Below, piece by piece: positions 18,472 to 27,000 of a stretch of DNA of 48,801 nucleotides. Origin of the DNA: Promethearchaeota archaeon. GTDB lineage: Archaea > Asgardarchaeota > Lokiarchaeia > Sigyniarchaeales > SOKP01. The stretch covers positions 1 to 48,801 of the forward strand of contig JAHPZE010000031.1 in the NCBI GenBank assembly GCA_019058365.1, read 5' to 3'. The position numbers were made by a program, and so were the translations under genes. How positions within the stretch are numbered: the first letter of the stretch is position 1; each line of letters starts with the position of its first letter. Below the pieces are notes generated by a model. That model saw nothing but the letters and a program-made list of their open reading frames with translations. It made no database searches and was not told where the DNA came from.

Positions 18472-18813
18472 TTGGCAACTATTGAAGAAGTTAAAGAAGC
18501 TTTAAATAAATGGGTGAAAGTATTAGACGATCCAGAGCTTGCGGATGAATTTGAAGGATTCAATAAAACCATGCAATTTGAATTTTCAGACTTAAATTAT
18601 AAAGTAAAAATGATTTTTGAAAATAAAAAAGTAAGATTAGAGGAAGGTTTTGACGAAAATGCTGAAATGGGTTTAGAAGTTAATTCTGATCTTTTTGTAG
18701 GTATTGCTACCGGCGAAGTTGATCCAATGGAAGCGTTTATGGAAGGAGAACTTAAAACTAAGGGTGATATGAACTCATTGCAGAGATTAGAAGTCTTCAT
18801 GGACATTGAATAG
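18472..18813 (+). CDS. SCP2 sterol-carrier-like domain protein
   Basis: 113 aa stand-alone SCP2 domain; the family binds sterols, fatty acyl groups or other hydrophobic ligands. Typical elements: EALNKWVKVLDDPELADEF and the C-terminal GEVDPMEAFMEGELKTKGD loop and helix. The true start is TTG at 18472: it is preceded by GAGGTG with a 6-nt spacer, whereas the earlier in-frame GTG (18463) lies inside that SD. It sits between PIG-L and M24 of module copy 1 and has no counterpart in copy 2. A lipid-binding protein here supports a glycolipid substrate for the island (inference). Confidence 0.85.
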   Translation: MATIEEVKEALNKWVKVLDDPELADEFEGFNKTMQFEFSDLNYKVKMIFENKKVRLEEGFDENAEMGLEVNSDLFVGIATGEVDPMEAFMEGELKTKGDMNSLQRLEVFMDIE

Positions 18814-18992
18814 CGAAGTTTAGTAAAGATTTTTTTATTTTTTTCAAATACTATTTTTTTTGTTTAGGAAAATGAGAAGATTTAAAGGAGATAATGTTCA
18901 TTAATTTAAAAATTAAAAATTTAGGATTATTGAAAATAAGTATTTTCATAAGAAATATTATAATATAAAAAATTATTCTGGCTTGAGATGAA

Positions 18993-20117
18993 ATGGAACC
19001 AATTGGTTTTAATAAAGAGAGAATATGTAATGTTTTAGAAAAACACGATATAGATGTGCTAATCGCATCTACTCCGGTCAATGTTTTTTATTTATCTGGT
19101 TTACCAACATTACATGTAGCTCCAAATCCTATTTTATATGTATTATATAATCAATACCCAAGTTTATCTTTAGTTCGGAGAGACGGTGAGGAAAGTTTGA
19201 TACTGTGGATTACTTATCGTAGCGTAGATAAATTTTCATGGGTAAGTGATATTCATGGAATAGGATCTCCTAAAGGTGCTATGGTTTCAGTATCTGATAA
19301 GATTGAAGAATGGGGTTTATCAAATAAAAAGATAGGATATGAGTCACTTATGCCTTCTTATCAATCTGAATATTTAAGGGATAAATTTCCAGATGCTACT
19401 TTTATTAATGGGGATCAAGCTTTTTTAGATATGCGTTTAATTAAATCTGAAGAGGAGGTAAAACGAATAAAAAAGTCAACAGAAATTTCTGAAAAAGCTA
19501 TAATGAATATGATTGAAGCATCTTATGAAGGAATTACTGATTTAGAGTTATTACAAATAGCTCGTCGAACAATAGTTAATGCGGGTGCAGAAGGATGGGA
19601 TCATTTAACAATGAATTTGGGACCGTCTGACCCTGAAGCACCAGGAGTCGGAACTACTCTGAAATCAGGAGATCTTAATAGATTTGACATTGGAACTATT
19701 TGGAAAGGATATGTTTCAGATGTGAGTCGAGAGTTAGTGATAGGACAGATACCTCAAGGAGCTGAGGAAATTATGAATAGAGTGATAAAAGTTCAAGAAT
19801 TCTGTGAAGAGAATATTCACCCTAACTTAAATATGAAAGAATTGTATACTAATGCAATTAAATTTCACAAATCTTTAACAACGAAGGCGAGAGTCTTTAT
19901 AACGGGCCATAGTATCGGGTTAGAATGCGAAGAAACTCACTTATTTAGCCCTATAAAGAAATTAGATAAGTCATTTGAAGAAAACATGGTACTTGATATT
20001 GAGATTTGGCAGAATTTTAAAAATCAAGGAATGATGGGAATTGAAGATTGTTATAGGATTACTAATACTGGTTGTGAGAGGCTCTCAAGTTTAGATAAGA
20101 ATATTTTTATTAAATGA
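18993..20117 (+). CDS. M24-family metallohydrolase (Xaa-Pro peptidase/creatinase-like), copy 1
   Basis: 374 aa pita-bread-fold protein with N-terminal creatinase-type domain (about 1-150). All five metal ligands of metallopeptidases are present: D232, D243 (FDIGTIWKGYVSD), H306 (GHSIGLE), E337 (LDIEIW) and E351 (GIEDCYRIT). So it is a two-metal hydrolase, prolidase/aminopeptidase P-like, rather than metal-free creatinase. SD GAGATGA precedes the ATG. Paralogous to 27001-28122. Repeated linkage to PIG-L and DMT genes suggests an unusual amide substrate rather than housekeeping peptide turnover (inference). Confidence 0.88.
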   Translation: MEPIGFNKERICNVLEKHDIDVLIASTPVNVFYLSGLPTLHVAPNPILYVLYNQYPSLSLVRRDGEESLILWITYRSVDKFSWVSDIHGIGSPKGAMVSVSDKIEEWGLSNKKIGYESLMPSYQSEYLRDKFPDATFINGDQAFLDMRLIKSEEEVKRIKKSTEISEKAIMNMIEASYEGITDLELLQIARRTIVNAGAEGWDHLTMNLGPSDPEAPGVGTTLKSGDLNRFDIGTIWKGYVSDVSRELVIGQIPQGAEEIMNRVIKVQEFCEENIHPNLNMKELYTNAIKFHKSLTTKARVFITGHSIGLECEETHLFSPIKKLDKSFEENMVLDIEIWQNFKNQGMMGIEDCYRITNTGCERLSSLDKNIFIK

Positions 20118-20181
20118 AAAAAAACCTAAAAGCAATAAATTGGATTAATTAATTATTGAAAAATTATTGGAGGATAATTAA

Positions 20182-21318
20182 ATGAGTGATTTTGTAAAGT
20201 TTGGAATAATCGGAGCAGGTTCTGCTGTTTGGCGTTACCATAAGCTTGGTACCAAAAATAATCCACGAATAAAATTTGTCTCGGGCTACGATATCGACGA
20301 GAATAAATTAGCAAAAGCTGCTAAATATTCGAAGTTAGAACCTTTTTCGAAATTAGATGAATTCTTAAAAAATGATATTGATGCTGTTATGGTTTTAGTG
20401 CCACATTATCTACACAAAGATTTAGTTATTGCTGTAGCTGAGGCTGGAAAACATGTTATTTGTGAAAAACCTATGGCGACCACGCTTGAGGAATGTGATG
20501 AGATGATTACAGCAACCAAAAAAGCAGGTATTAAATTTATGATTGCAGAGAATCATCGATTCCTACCGGCTCATCAATTTATAAAAGATGTCGTTCAGCG
20601 TGGATTTATTGGAGATGTATTTCTTGGTCGAACTTATGAAGGTGCTTATGCTGCTTCACAATTTTTTAGTGCTGATGATTGGGGTTTTACATACACAAAG
20701 GGTGGTGGTGGTGTAGTTTCAGATCAAGGAGTACATAAATTCACCATGCTAAATTGGATTCTTGGCGAAGTCGATTCAGCTCAATGTTGGTTAAGTAAGA
20801 CATTGAAATCACCCCCTAATAAAGGAGAAGATACAGCCATAATTCTATTACGCTATAAATGCGGAGCTACTGTAACGGTGGATATTTCCTCTAGTACAGT
20901 ACATCCGCTTACAAATAAAACAGAATTACATGGAACAAAAGGTACGATTTTTGAAGATCACGACTGGGAGAGACCTGTTAAAATATTTTCCTCTCATCCT
21001 GAAGCTGAAGTAAAGGGAGCGTATTATAGTCCTGAAATTGAACACGGTCCTTTTCCTGATTATTATAAAATATCCATGGGGCATGAAGATGCATATTTTG
21101 CTGAATGTATTTTAGAAGATAAGAAACCAGAATTCACACCAGAAGAGGCACGACAAGGTGTTGCTGTAGTTCTCTTAGCATACCTGTCTGCTAAAAATGG
21201 AAGAATGACTTCAATGGATGAATTAATGGAAGTTTATAAAAAAGAAGGGACAAGGAGTATATTACAAGGTCTTGGAGAGGTAACACAAAAAAATTATGAA
21301 AAATTGAATTGGGATTAA
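20182..21318 (+). CDS. Gfo/Idh/MocA-family oxidoreductase, copy 1
   Basis: 378 aa NAD(P)-dependent sugar dehydrogenase family. N-terminal Rossmann motif GIIGAGSAVWRYH (about 8-20), CEKPMATT (about 94-101) with the conserved Lys-Pro, and MIAENHRFLPAHQF. The C-terminal beta-sheet domain includes GGGVVSDQGVHK with the catalytic-region His. Strong SD (GGAGG, 8 nt). Paralogous to 25825-26964, with the same C-terminal YLSAxNGRxTSMDEL. Oxidises a hydroxyl of a sugar or its glycoside; the precise position is unknown. Confidence 0.9.
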   Translation: MSDFVKFGIIGAGSAVWRYHKLGTKNNPRIKFVSGYDIDENKLAKAAKYSKLEPFSKLDEFLKNDIDAVMVLVPHYLHKDLVIAVAEAGKHVICEKPMATTLEECDEMITATKKAGIKFMIAENHRFLPAHQFIKDVVQRGFIGDVFLGRTYEGAYAASQFFSADDWGFTYTKGGGGVVSDQGVHKFTMLNWILGEVDSAQCWLSKTLKSPPNKGEDTAIILLRYKCGATVTVDISSSTVHPLTNKTELHGTKGTIFEDHDWERPVKIFSSHPEAEVKGAYYSPEIEHGPFPDYYKISMGHEDAYFAECILEDKKPEFTPEEARQGVAVVLLAYLSAKNGRMTSMDELMEVYKKEGTRSILQGLGEVTQKNYEKLNWD

Positions 21319-21345
21319 ATGATAAATTAAATATTTAAGAGAAGT

Positions 21346-23268
21346 TCAAATTTTTCTAATTTTTACCGTATGGATTCCATTTTCTTTAATGACTATAGAT
21401 ACTAATTGATTTTTTTCATCTTTTTGTATTTCACCCTCAGATACATTTATAGTATAACCGTTTGGATAATGAATTTTTGGAATATAAATAACTGTTGAAC
21501 TATTTATGGAAGCATCACCCTCAAACTCAAAATAAAAGAATCCTTCTTTCATTTGGAAATCCATTTTTTTTGGAACGCCAGTACAACGAATGAAATGAGG
21601 ACGACAGAAACCCTTAATTGCCCTTCCACCGCTATTAATATCATTTGGATTAATCTTTTGATCTATACTAAAAATGGACAAATCTTCTAAATTCCATAAA
21701 TCCCCCCATTCGTTAGAATTATCTGGAGTATAATTCCATTGTAATGCGTGTAATAGATTAGCATCTATTGCGTTATAATAATTATTTAATGCTTTTATAT
21801 GCGTTTCCCAGGCTTCATTCGGTTCAGTTTTAAACTTCTTATAAGCTTCTTTATTATTAAGATCAAAAGGTAATCCAAATTCCTCAATTATAGTAGGAAT
21901 GCCCTTAAAAAAAGAATTTGAGTAATCTTTAATATTTTCTAATTGTGAAATGAACATTTGTTTAACATTTTTTTTACCGATGACTGGAGATCCTGTAATT
22001 AGATTATAATTAGCTTTAAGCATTGCTTTTTTTGTACCAGTTGTTGCTACATCATACCAGTGGGCAGCATGTACACTATTAAGTGGTATCTCTAATTCAA
22101 ATGCCTCTCCTTTCATTATACTTTCCATGGGGCCTGTAAGAAATATTATTGCATTTGAAAATACTGTTCGGATCGCTTCAGTATAAGCTTTTAAGAAAGG
22201 AGAAAAAATATCTCGGTAGAAATCAATTTTATCTCCATTTCTATAGAGAAAATATTCATTTTTTAAAATCTTTGGATTTCCAACCTCATCTAATCCCCAT
22301 AAACCCTCTTTTTTCCATACATCTTCAAATCCTTCTAACCAACATGAAATTTTTCCTTGATTCAACTCGTCTTTTCGCGTTTCTTTAATACCAAATCTTT
22401 TTACTTCTTGATATCCAATTGTCCTAGTATATCCTGCTCCAGTAAGTATCGCATCTATAGGAGTAAAAGTATACCCCAACACCTCAGATTTTCCTTCCCA
22501 CTCACTTCCATCCACATATTTACCAATCCAGCCTTCAGGAGGTTCATTTAATATATCAAATCCTAGTATATATGGATTATCTTTTATTCTCGATGCTACT
22601 TGTTTCATAGCATCAAAGAAATGATCCTGAAAGAAATCTTGAGCGTTTTTTCCATCAATTAAACATGAAGGGGCAAAATATTTTCCCCCAAAAAATAAAG
22701 TCCACATTGTTCCATTCGCAAATCTATAAGTATTCCCCGTCCAATGCATTGGAAGATATTTTGTAAGGTCATTAGGGTCATATCTTAGTTGCATTGTAAC
22801 TGCTGCCTCAGAGCTCTCAAATTTAGTGTAATCTAGTCCTACTTTTTCAAATGTCCAACTAGGTGCTCCATCTCCTCCAGTTATTCTACTCCAGACATCC
22901 TGATGAGAATCTATGATTGTATAAAATTTATAATTTTCAGCAATATTTAATATCTCTTCAAGATAATCCAAATATTCTTTATCGTATTTTTTTGGTCCGC
23001 TATGCTCAACTGCTTCCCAAGTTATCAAAAACCTAAGACAATTAAAACCCCAATGCTTTAATCGTGAAAAATGTTCATCTGCGTCCTTTAAAGGAAATGG
23101 ACGGCCAATAAAAGAAACGTTCCTATGATCACTAAAATCTGTTTTTATATGTGTTGCACCATCAGGAGTACAAGGGACTTTACTACTCCCCCCTAAGTTC
23201 ACTCCTCTTAGTAAGACTGTTCGGCCTTTATCGTCAATAAAATGCTCATTTTTAACTCTTAATGTCAT
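21346..23268 (-). CDS. GH5 glycosidase (glucosylceramidase/steryl-glucosidase-like), copy 2
   Basis: 640 aa from the ATG at 23268; an in-frame TTG at 23277 adds 3 residues. Clear paralogue of the GH5 gene at 12525 along its whole length: same LLRGVNLGGSSK start, HQDVWSR, GGDGAP, acid/base NEP in DILNEPPEGW, AAHWYD, nucleophile Glu in TIIEEFGLPF, and the C-terminal SGGRAIKGFCRPHFIRC segment. No signal peptide. The residue before the nucleophile differs (IEEFG against IGEFG in copy 1), so the two may differ in specificity. It lies between the two Gfo/Idh genes, convergent with copy 1 of that family. Confidence 0.85.
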   Translation of the reverse strand: MTLRVKNEHFIDDKGRTVLLRGVNLGGSSKVPCTPDGATHIKTDFSDHRNVSFIGRPFPLKDADEHFSRLKHWGFNCLRFLITWEAVEHSGPKKYDKEYLDYLEEILNIAENYKFYTIIDSHQDVWSRITGGDGAPSWTFEKVGLDYTKFESSEAAVTMQLRYDPNDLTKYLPMHWTGNTYRFANGTMWTLFFGGKYFAPSCLIDGKNAQDFFQDHFFDAMKQVASRIKDNPYILGFDILNEPPEGWIGKYVDGSEWEGKSEVLGYTFTPIDAILTGAGYTRTIGYQEVKRFGIKETRKDELNQGKISCWLEGFEDVWKKEGLWGLDEVGNPKILKNEYFLYRNGDKIDFYRDIFSPFLKAYTEAIRTVFSNAIIFLTGPMESIMKGEAFELEIPLNSVHAAHWYDVATTGTKKAMLKANYNLITGSPVIGKKNVKQMFISQLENIKDYSNSFFKGIPTIIEEFGLPFDLNNKEAYKKFKTEPNEAWETHIKALNNYYNAIDANLLHALQWNYTPDNSNEWGDLWNLEDLSIFSIDQKINPNDINSGGRAIKGFCRPHFIRCTGVPKKMDFQMKEGFFYFEFEGDASINSSTVIYIPKIHYPNGYTINVSEGEIQKDEKNQLVSIVIKENGIHTVKIRKI

Positions 23269-23420
23269 TTTAATCAAACTTTATTAGTACATCTTATGAG
23301 TTCTTATCATTGAATTACTCTCTTTCCATTAAAGTTTTATGAAATAAAAATCAAATTTTATTTAATTTCAATAATATTAATCTATACTTATTCAAAATTT
23401 AAAGTAACAAAAATAAAAAA

Positions 23421-24170
23421 ATGAAACTAAAAGGGAAGATTGCCATTATAACGGGAGCTGGAGCAGGTATTGGTGAAGCAACCGCTCTCCTTTTTGCGAA
23501 AAAGGGTGCTAAAGTATGTTGTAACTCATTATCAGAATCCGCTAAGAATGTTGTAACAAAGATTAAATCAAATGGAGGAGATGCAATATTTGTTCAAGCA
23601 GACGTTTCTGTGGAAGAGGAAGCTAATCGAATCATTGAAAAAACCATAGAAACTTATGGCAAAATAGATATTTTGTATAATAATGCTGGAATTGTACTTG
23701 GTGGGGCAATTGATACAATATCTACAGAAGACTGGGATAAAACAATGGCTGTCAATGTACGGGGTATATATTTAGTAACAAAATATGCTATTCCCCATCT
23801 AAGAAAAACCCAGGGTGTGATTATAAATAATTCTTCTTCAGTTGCATTTAAAGGAGTGAAAGATAGAGCTGCATATACAGCTTCTAAAGGAGCAGTTTTA
23901 TCAATGACTAGAGCTATGGCTGCAGATTACATTGAAGATAAAATTAGAGTAAATGCAATATGTCCAGGAACTACTGATACTCCCTCATTAACAGAAAGGA
24001 TTAAGAGTAAGGGAGGAAATTTTGAAAAAGTAAAGCAAGATTATATCAGTCGCCAGAGATTAGGAAGGCTTGGAACATCTGAAGAAATAGCAGAGGGGGT
24101 ACTCTTCCTTGTTTTGAATGAATTCTGTACGGGTGTAAGTCTCTTAGTTGATGGAGGCATGACTATGTAA
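23421..24170 (+). CDS. Short-chain dehydrogenase/reductase
   Basis: 249 aa classical SDR. Cofactor motif TGAGAGIG (about 11-18), NNAG (about 87-90), catalytic Ser in NNSSSV and YxxxK in AYTASKG, followed by the PGxxDT substrate-loop motif. The sequence ends FCTGVSLLVDGGMTM, the usual C-terminus. No clear SD. The racemase-family gene follows within 40-45 nt. Likely oxidises a sugar or hydroxy acid in the same pathway. Confidence 0.9.
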   Translation: MKLKGKIAIITGAGAGIGEATALLFAKKGAKVCCNSLSESAKNVVTKIKSNGGDAIFVQADVSVEEEANRIIEKTIETYGKIDILYNNAGIVLGGAIDTISTEDWDKTMAVNVRGIYLVTKYAIPHLRKTQGVIINNSSSVAFKGVKDRAAYTASKGAVLSMTRAMAADYIEDKIRVNAICPGTTDTPSLTERIKSKGGNFEKVKQDYISRQRLGRLGTSEEIAEGVLFLVLNEFCTGVSLLVDGGMTM

Positions 24171-24214
24171 TAGCTAAACAAGTAAAATAATTTAAAAAAT
24201 CAAGAGTGATGAAT

Positions 24215-24904
24215 ATGGTTAAACATATAGGAATTGTTGCTTGCAGTGCAGAAGGAGCTGCGCTTTGTTATAAAACTATTTGTATAGAAGCTCAAGAAAA
24301 GTTGTTTAAATATAGACATCCTGAAATAACAATGCATACACCACCTCTTTCTGATTATATGCAACACATATGGAATGGAAATTGGGAAGAAGTTGCAGAA
24401 TTAATGCTCAACTCTGCAAGAATTGTAGCAAAAGCAGGAGCGGAATTTGCAATTTGCCCCGATAATACACTGCATCAAGCATATAATTTAATGATATCTA
24501 AATCTCCTATCCCTTGGTTACATATCGCTGAAGTGGTAGGAAAAGAAGCAAAACAAAAAAAATTTAAGCATTTAGGAATATTAGGAACAAAGTATCTTAT
24601 GAACTCTCCAGTTTATCCCGATGCTCTTAAGAAATTCAATATAACATGTGAAATTCCAGAGGTTTCTGATCAGGATATAGTTGATAAAGTTATTTTTGAA
24701 GAATTAGTGAATGGTGTATTTAAAGAGGAATCCAGAAAAATTTTTAATAAAATAATTCAAAAATTAGCTAAAAAGAACTGTGATGCTGTTGTTCTAGGGT
24801 GTACAGAGATACCTTTACTTATAGACCCCAATGATTGTCCCTTACCTATTTTAGATTCTACTAGATTACTAGCAAGAGCAGCAATTAAAAAAGCTTTAGA
24901 ATAA
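24215..24904 (+). CDS. Aspartate/glutamate racemase-family protein with altered first active-site motif
   Basis: 229 aa from ATG 24215; GTG 24206 and ATG 24209 are alternatives, but GAGTG lies at good spacing for 24215. Asp/Glu racemase superfamily fold. The second active-site motif VLGCTEIPLL keeps its Cys. The first, normally Cys-Asn-Thr, reads CPDNTLH, with Asp directly before Asn-Thr. With only one catalytic thiol in the usual place it may be an isomerase, a decarboxylase or a one-base enzyme rather than a racemase. Co-directional with the preceding SDR gene. Confidence 0.8.
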   Translation: MVKHIGIVACSAEGAALCYKTICIEAQEKLFKYRHPEITMHTPPLSDYMQHIWNGNWEEVAELMLNSARIVAKAGAEFAICPDNTLHQAYNLMISKSPIPWLHIAEVVGKEAKQKKFKHLGILGTKYLMNSPVYPDALKKFNITCEIPEVSDQDIVDKVIFEELVNGVFKEESRKIFNKIIQKLAKKNCDAVVLGCTEIPLLIDPNDCPLPILDSTRLLARAAIKKALE

Positions 24905-24937
24905 ACAATTATAGAAAGAAAAAGAAAATATATACTC

Positions 24938-25714
24938 TTATTGAGTAGTCCACCCACCATCAATTCTTAGATCAGCACCCGTTATATAAGAGGATTCTTC
25001 AGTTGCTAAAAAGAGAATTCCTGTAGCAATCTCTTCTGGTGTTGCCCAACGTCCCAATACACCCTCTTTTTCAAACTCCTTTTTAACTTCCTCATAAGAA
25101 ACTCCTCTATCTCTCGCCTGTTTAGCAACATCGCTCTGTAGCATTGGTGTATCAGTAGCCCCAGGGCTTACACTATTTACACGTACATTATAAGGAGCAA
25201 GATCTAAGGCTAACGCCCTTGTATAACCTAAAACTCCTGCTTTTGTAGAGCAATAATTTGCATGAGCAACTTGACCTATATGAGCAGCGACAGAAGCTAA
25301 AGTTATAATTGAACCTGATTTTTGTTTTTTAAAATAAGGAACAGCATACTTGCATGTATAATGAGTACCTTTTAGATTCACATCTATTAAGAGATTATAA
25401 TCATCATCTGGAAAAGACTCAACTGGTCCAACTCGTACTACTCCTGCATTAACAATCAAAATATCGATTCTTCCATGCTTTTTAATAGTCGAATCGATCA
25501 TTTTTTTAACTTCTTCTGGATTTCTCACATCTACTTTCATTATTGATGTTTTATCTTTACCATCTTCAATCAATTCAAAAGTTGCTTTTAGGCCTTCTTC
25601 ATCTATATCTGAAAGAACTTGGATAGCACCTTCTTTTGCAAATAATACAGCAGTAGATCTGCCAATTCCAGAAGCTGCTCCAGTTAATACTACAATCTTA
25701 TCTTTTACTCTAAT
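24938..25714 (-). CDS. Short-chain dehydrogenase/reductase, probable AUU start
   Basis: 258 aa from the start proposed here. The first standard start (TTG 25573) would lose the whole cofactor-binding strand. In the same frame upstream the sequence encodes TGAASGIGRSTA and then LSDID, the essential Gly-rich motif and acidic turn. No ATG, GTG or TTG exists between an in-frame TAA (25756-25754) and this motif; AGGTG (25726-25722) is followed after 7 nt by ATT at 25714. The rest is standard SDR: NAG, Ser in TLASVAA, YCSTK and a C-terminal ITGADLRIDGGWT. Convergent with the racemase-family gene. Confidence 0.85.
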   Translation of the reverse strand: MRVKDKIVVLTGAASGIGRSTAVLFAKEGAIQVLSDIDEEGLKATFELIEDGKDKTSIMKVDVRNPEEVKKMIDSTIKKHGRIDILIVNAGVVRVGPVESFPDDDYNLLIDVNLKGTHYTCKYAVPYFKKQKSGSIITLASVAAHIGQVAHANYCSTKAGVLGYTRALALDLAPYNVRVNSVSPGATDTPMLQSDVAKQARDRGVSYEEVKKEFEKEGVLGRWATPEEIATGILFLATEESSYITGADLRIDGGWTTQ

Positions 25715-25824
25715 TTTAATACACCTGTATTTTACTAAAATTGTATTGATAAATTAATTTTACTAAGAAATTTTGATAAAAGTGAAGAACAAAATTATTT
25801 AATTTTTTCTTATTTTTCTTATTT

Positions 25825-26964
25825 ATGAATTCTGTAAAATATGGATTAGTTGGAATTGGAAATACTATCAACTCAGCTTGGCCTTATCATTATGTTGGTT
25901 GTAAAGATAATCCAAAAATAGAATTTGTTTCGGTCTATGATATTAATCAAAAGAAAGCAGCTAAACTAGCTAAGATCTTTAAACTGAAAACTTTTAATTC
26001 TTATGAAGATCTTCTGGAGAGCGATATTGATGCAGTTCTTATTATGGTTCCTCATCATGCCCATGAAGAGGTCGTAATTGAAGCAGCAAAAGCAGGAAAG
26101 CATATCTTATGTGAAAAACCTATGGCAACGACTCTTGAGGGATGTGACAAAATGATTAAAGCTACTAAGAAAGCAGGAGTTAAGTTTATGATTGCTGAAA
26201 ATCATCGCTTTTTACCTGCTCATCAAGCTATTCATAACTTTGTAAATGAAGGAACAATTGGGAACTTATTTATGATTCGTTCTTATGAAGGGGTTCCAGA
26301 GGTTCATAATGTTAATAATCCAGAATCTTGGAAAGCAGATCCTATAAAAGCAGGAGGAGGTGCTTTAATGGATATGGGAGTTCATAAATTTGCCACGTTC
26401 AATTGGATTTTAAATGATACAGTAGATTCAGCTTATTGCTGGATTACTAAGCAATTGACAAAATTACCAGAAAAAGCAGAAGATAATGCGTTCATTTTTT
26501 TGAGATATACATCTGGTGTCATTGCAGAATGTGTATTAAGTTTTACAGTTAATGCCCCTTCATCTAATCAATTAGAGGTTTATGGTACAGAGGGAACCTT
26601 AGTAGAAAATCATGATTGGGAAAATCCCATTAAAATTTATACCGCTCATAAAATAGACGCTAATAAATCGAACGGATGGTATTTCCCAAAAATAAATCAT
26701 GGTCCTTTTCCAACATATTATCACATTTCAATGGGTAATGAAGATGCCTATTTTACAGATTGCATATTAGAAGATAAAGAACCTGAATTTACACCTGAAC
26801 ATGCGAAAGAAGCTGTAGCTACAGTCCTCTTGGCTTATTTATCAGCAATTAATGGTAGAACCACATCGATGGATGAATTATTGGATGTTTATAAAACAAA
26901 AGGAACTAAAAGTATTTTAGGACAATTAAGAAAAGGAGTACAAGAGAATTATATTTTAGACTAA
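25825..26964 (+). CDS. Gfo/Idh/MocA-family oxidoreductase, copy 2
   Basis: 379 aa, paralogue of the gene at 20182. Rossmann start GLVGIGNTINSAWPYHYVG, CEKPMATT, MIAENHRFLPAHQ and GGGALMDMGVHKF are all present, so the enzyme looks intact. It lies opposite in strand to the other members of module copy 2. The leader is pyrimidine-rich without an SD, so it may be leaderless or weakly translated. It shares its 5' region with the divergent SDR gene. NAD(P)-dependent oxidation or reduction of a sugar derivative is expected. Confidence 0.9.
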   Translation: MNSVKYGLVGIGNTINSAWPYHYVGCKDNPKIEFVSVYDINQKKAAKLAKIFKLKTFNSYEDLLESDIDAVLIMVPHHAHEEVVIEAAKAGKHILCEKPMATTLEGCDKMIKATKKAGVKFMIAENHRFLPAHQAIHNFVNEGTIGNLFMIRSYEGVPEVHNVNNPESWKADPIKAGGGALMDMGVHKFATFNWILNDTVDSAYCWITKQLTKLPEKAEDNAFIFLRYTSGVIAECVLSFTVNAPSSNQLEVYGTEGTLVENHDWENPIKIYTAHKIDANKSNGWYFPKINHGPFPTYYHISMGNEDAYFTDCILEDKEPEFTPEHAKEAVATVLLAYLSAINGRTTSMDELLDVYKTKGTKSILGQLRKGVQENYILD

Positions 26965-27000
26965 TTAAATATAAAAAATAAAATAAAATTATATTTTTAA

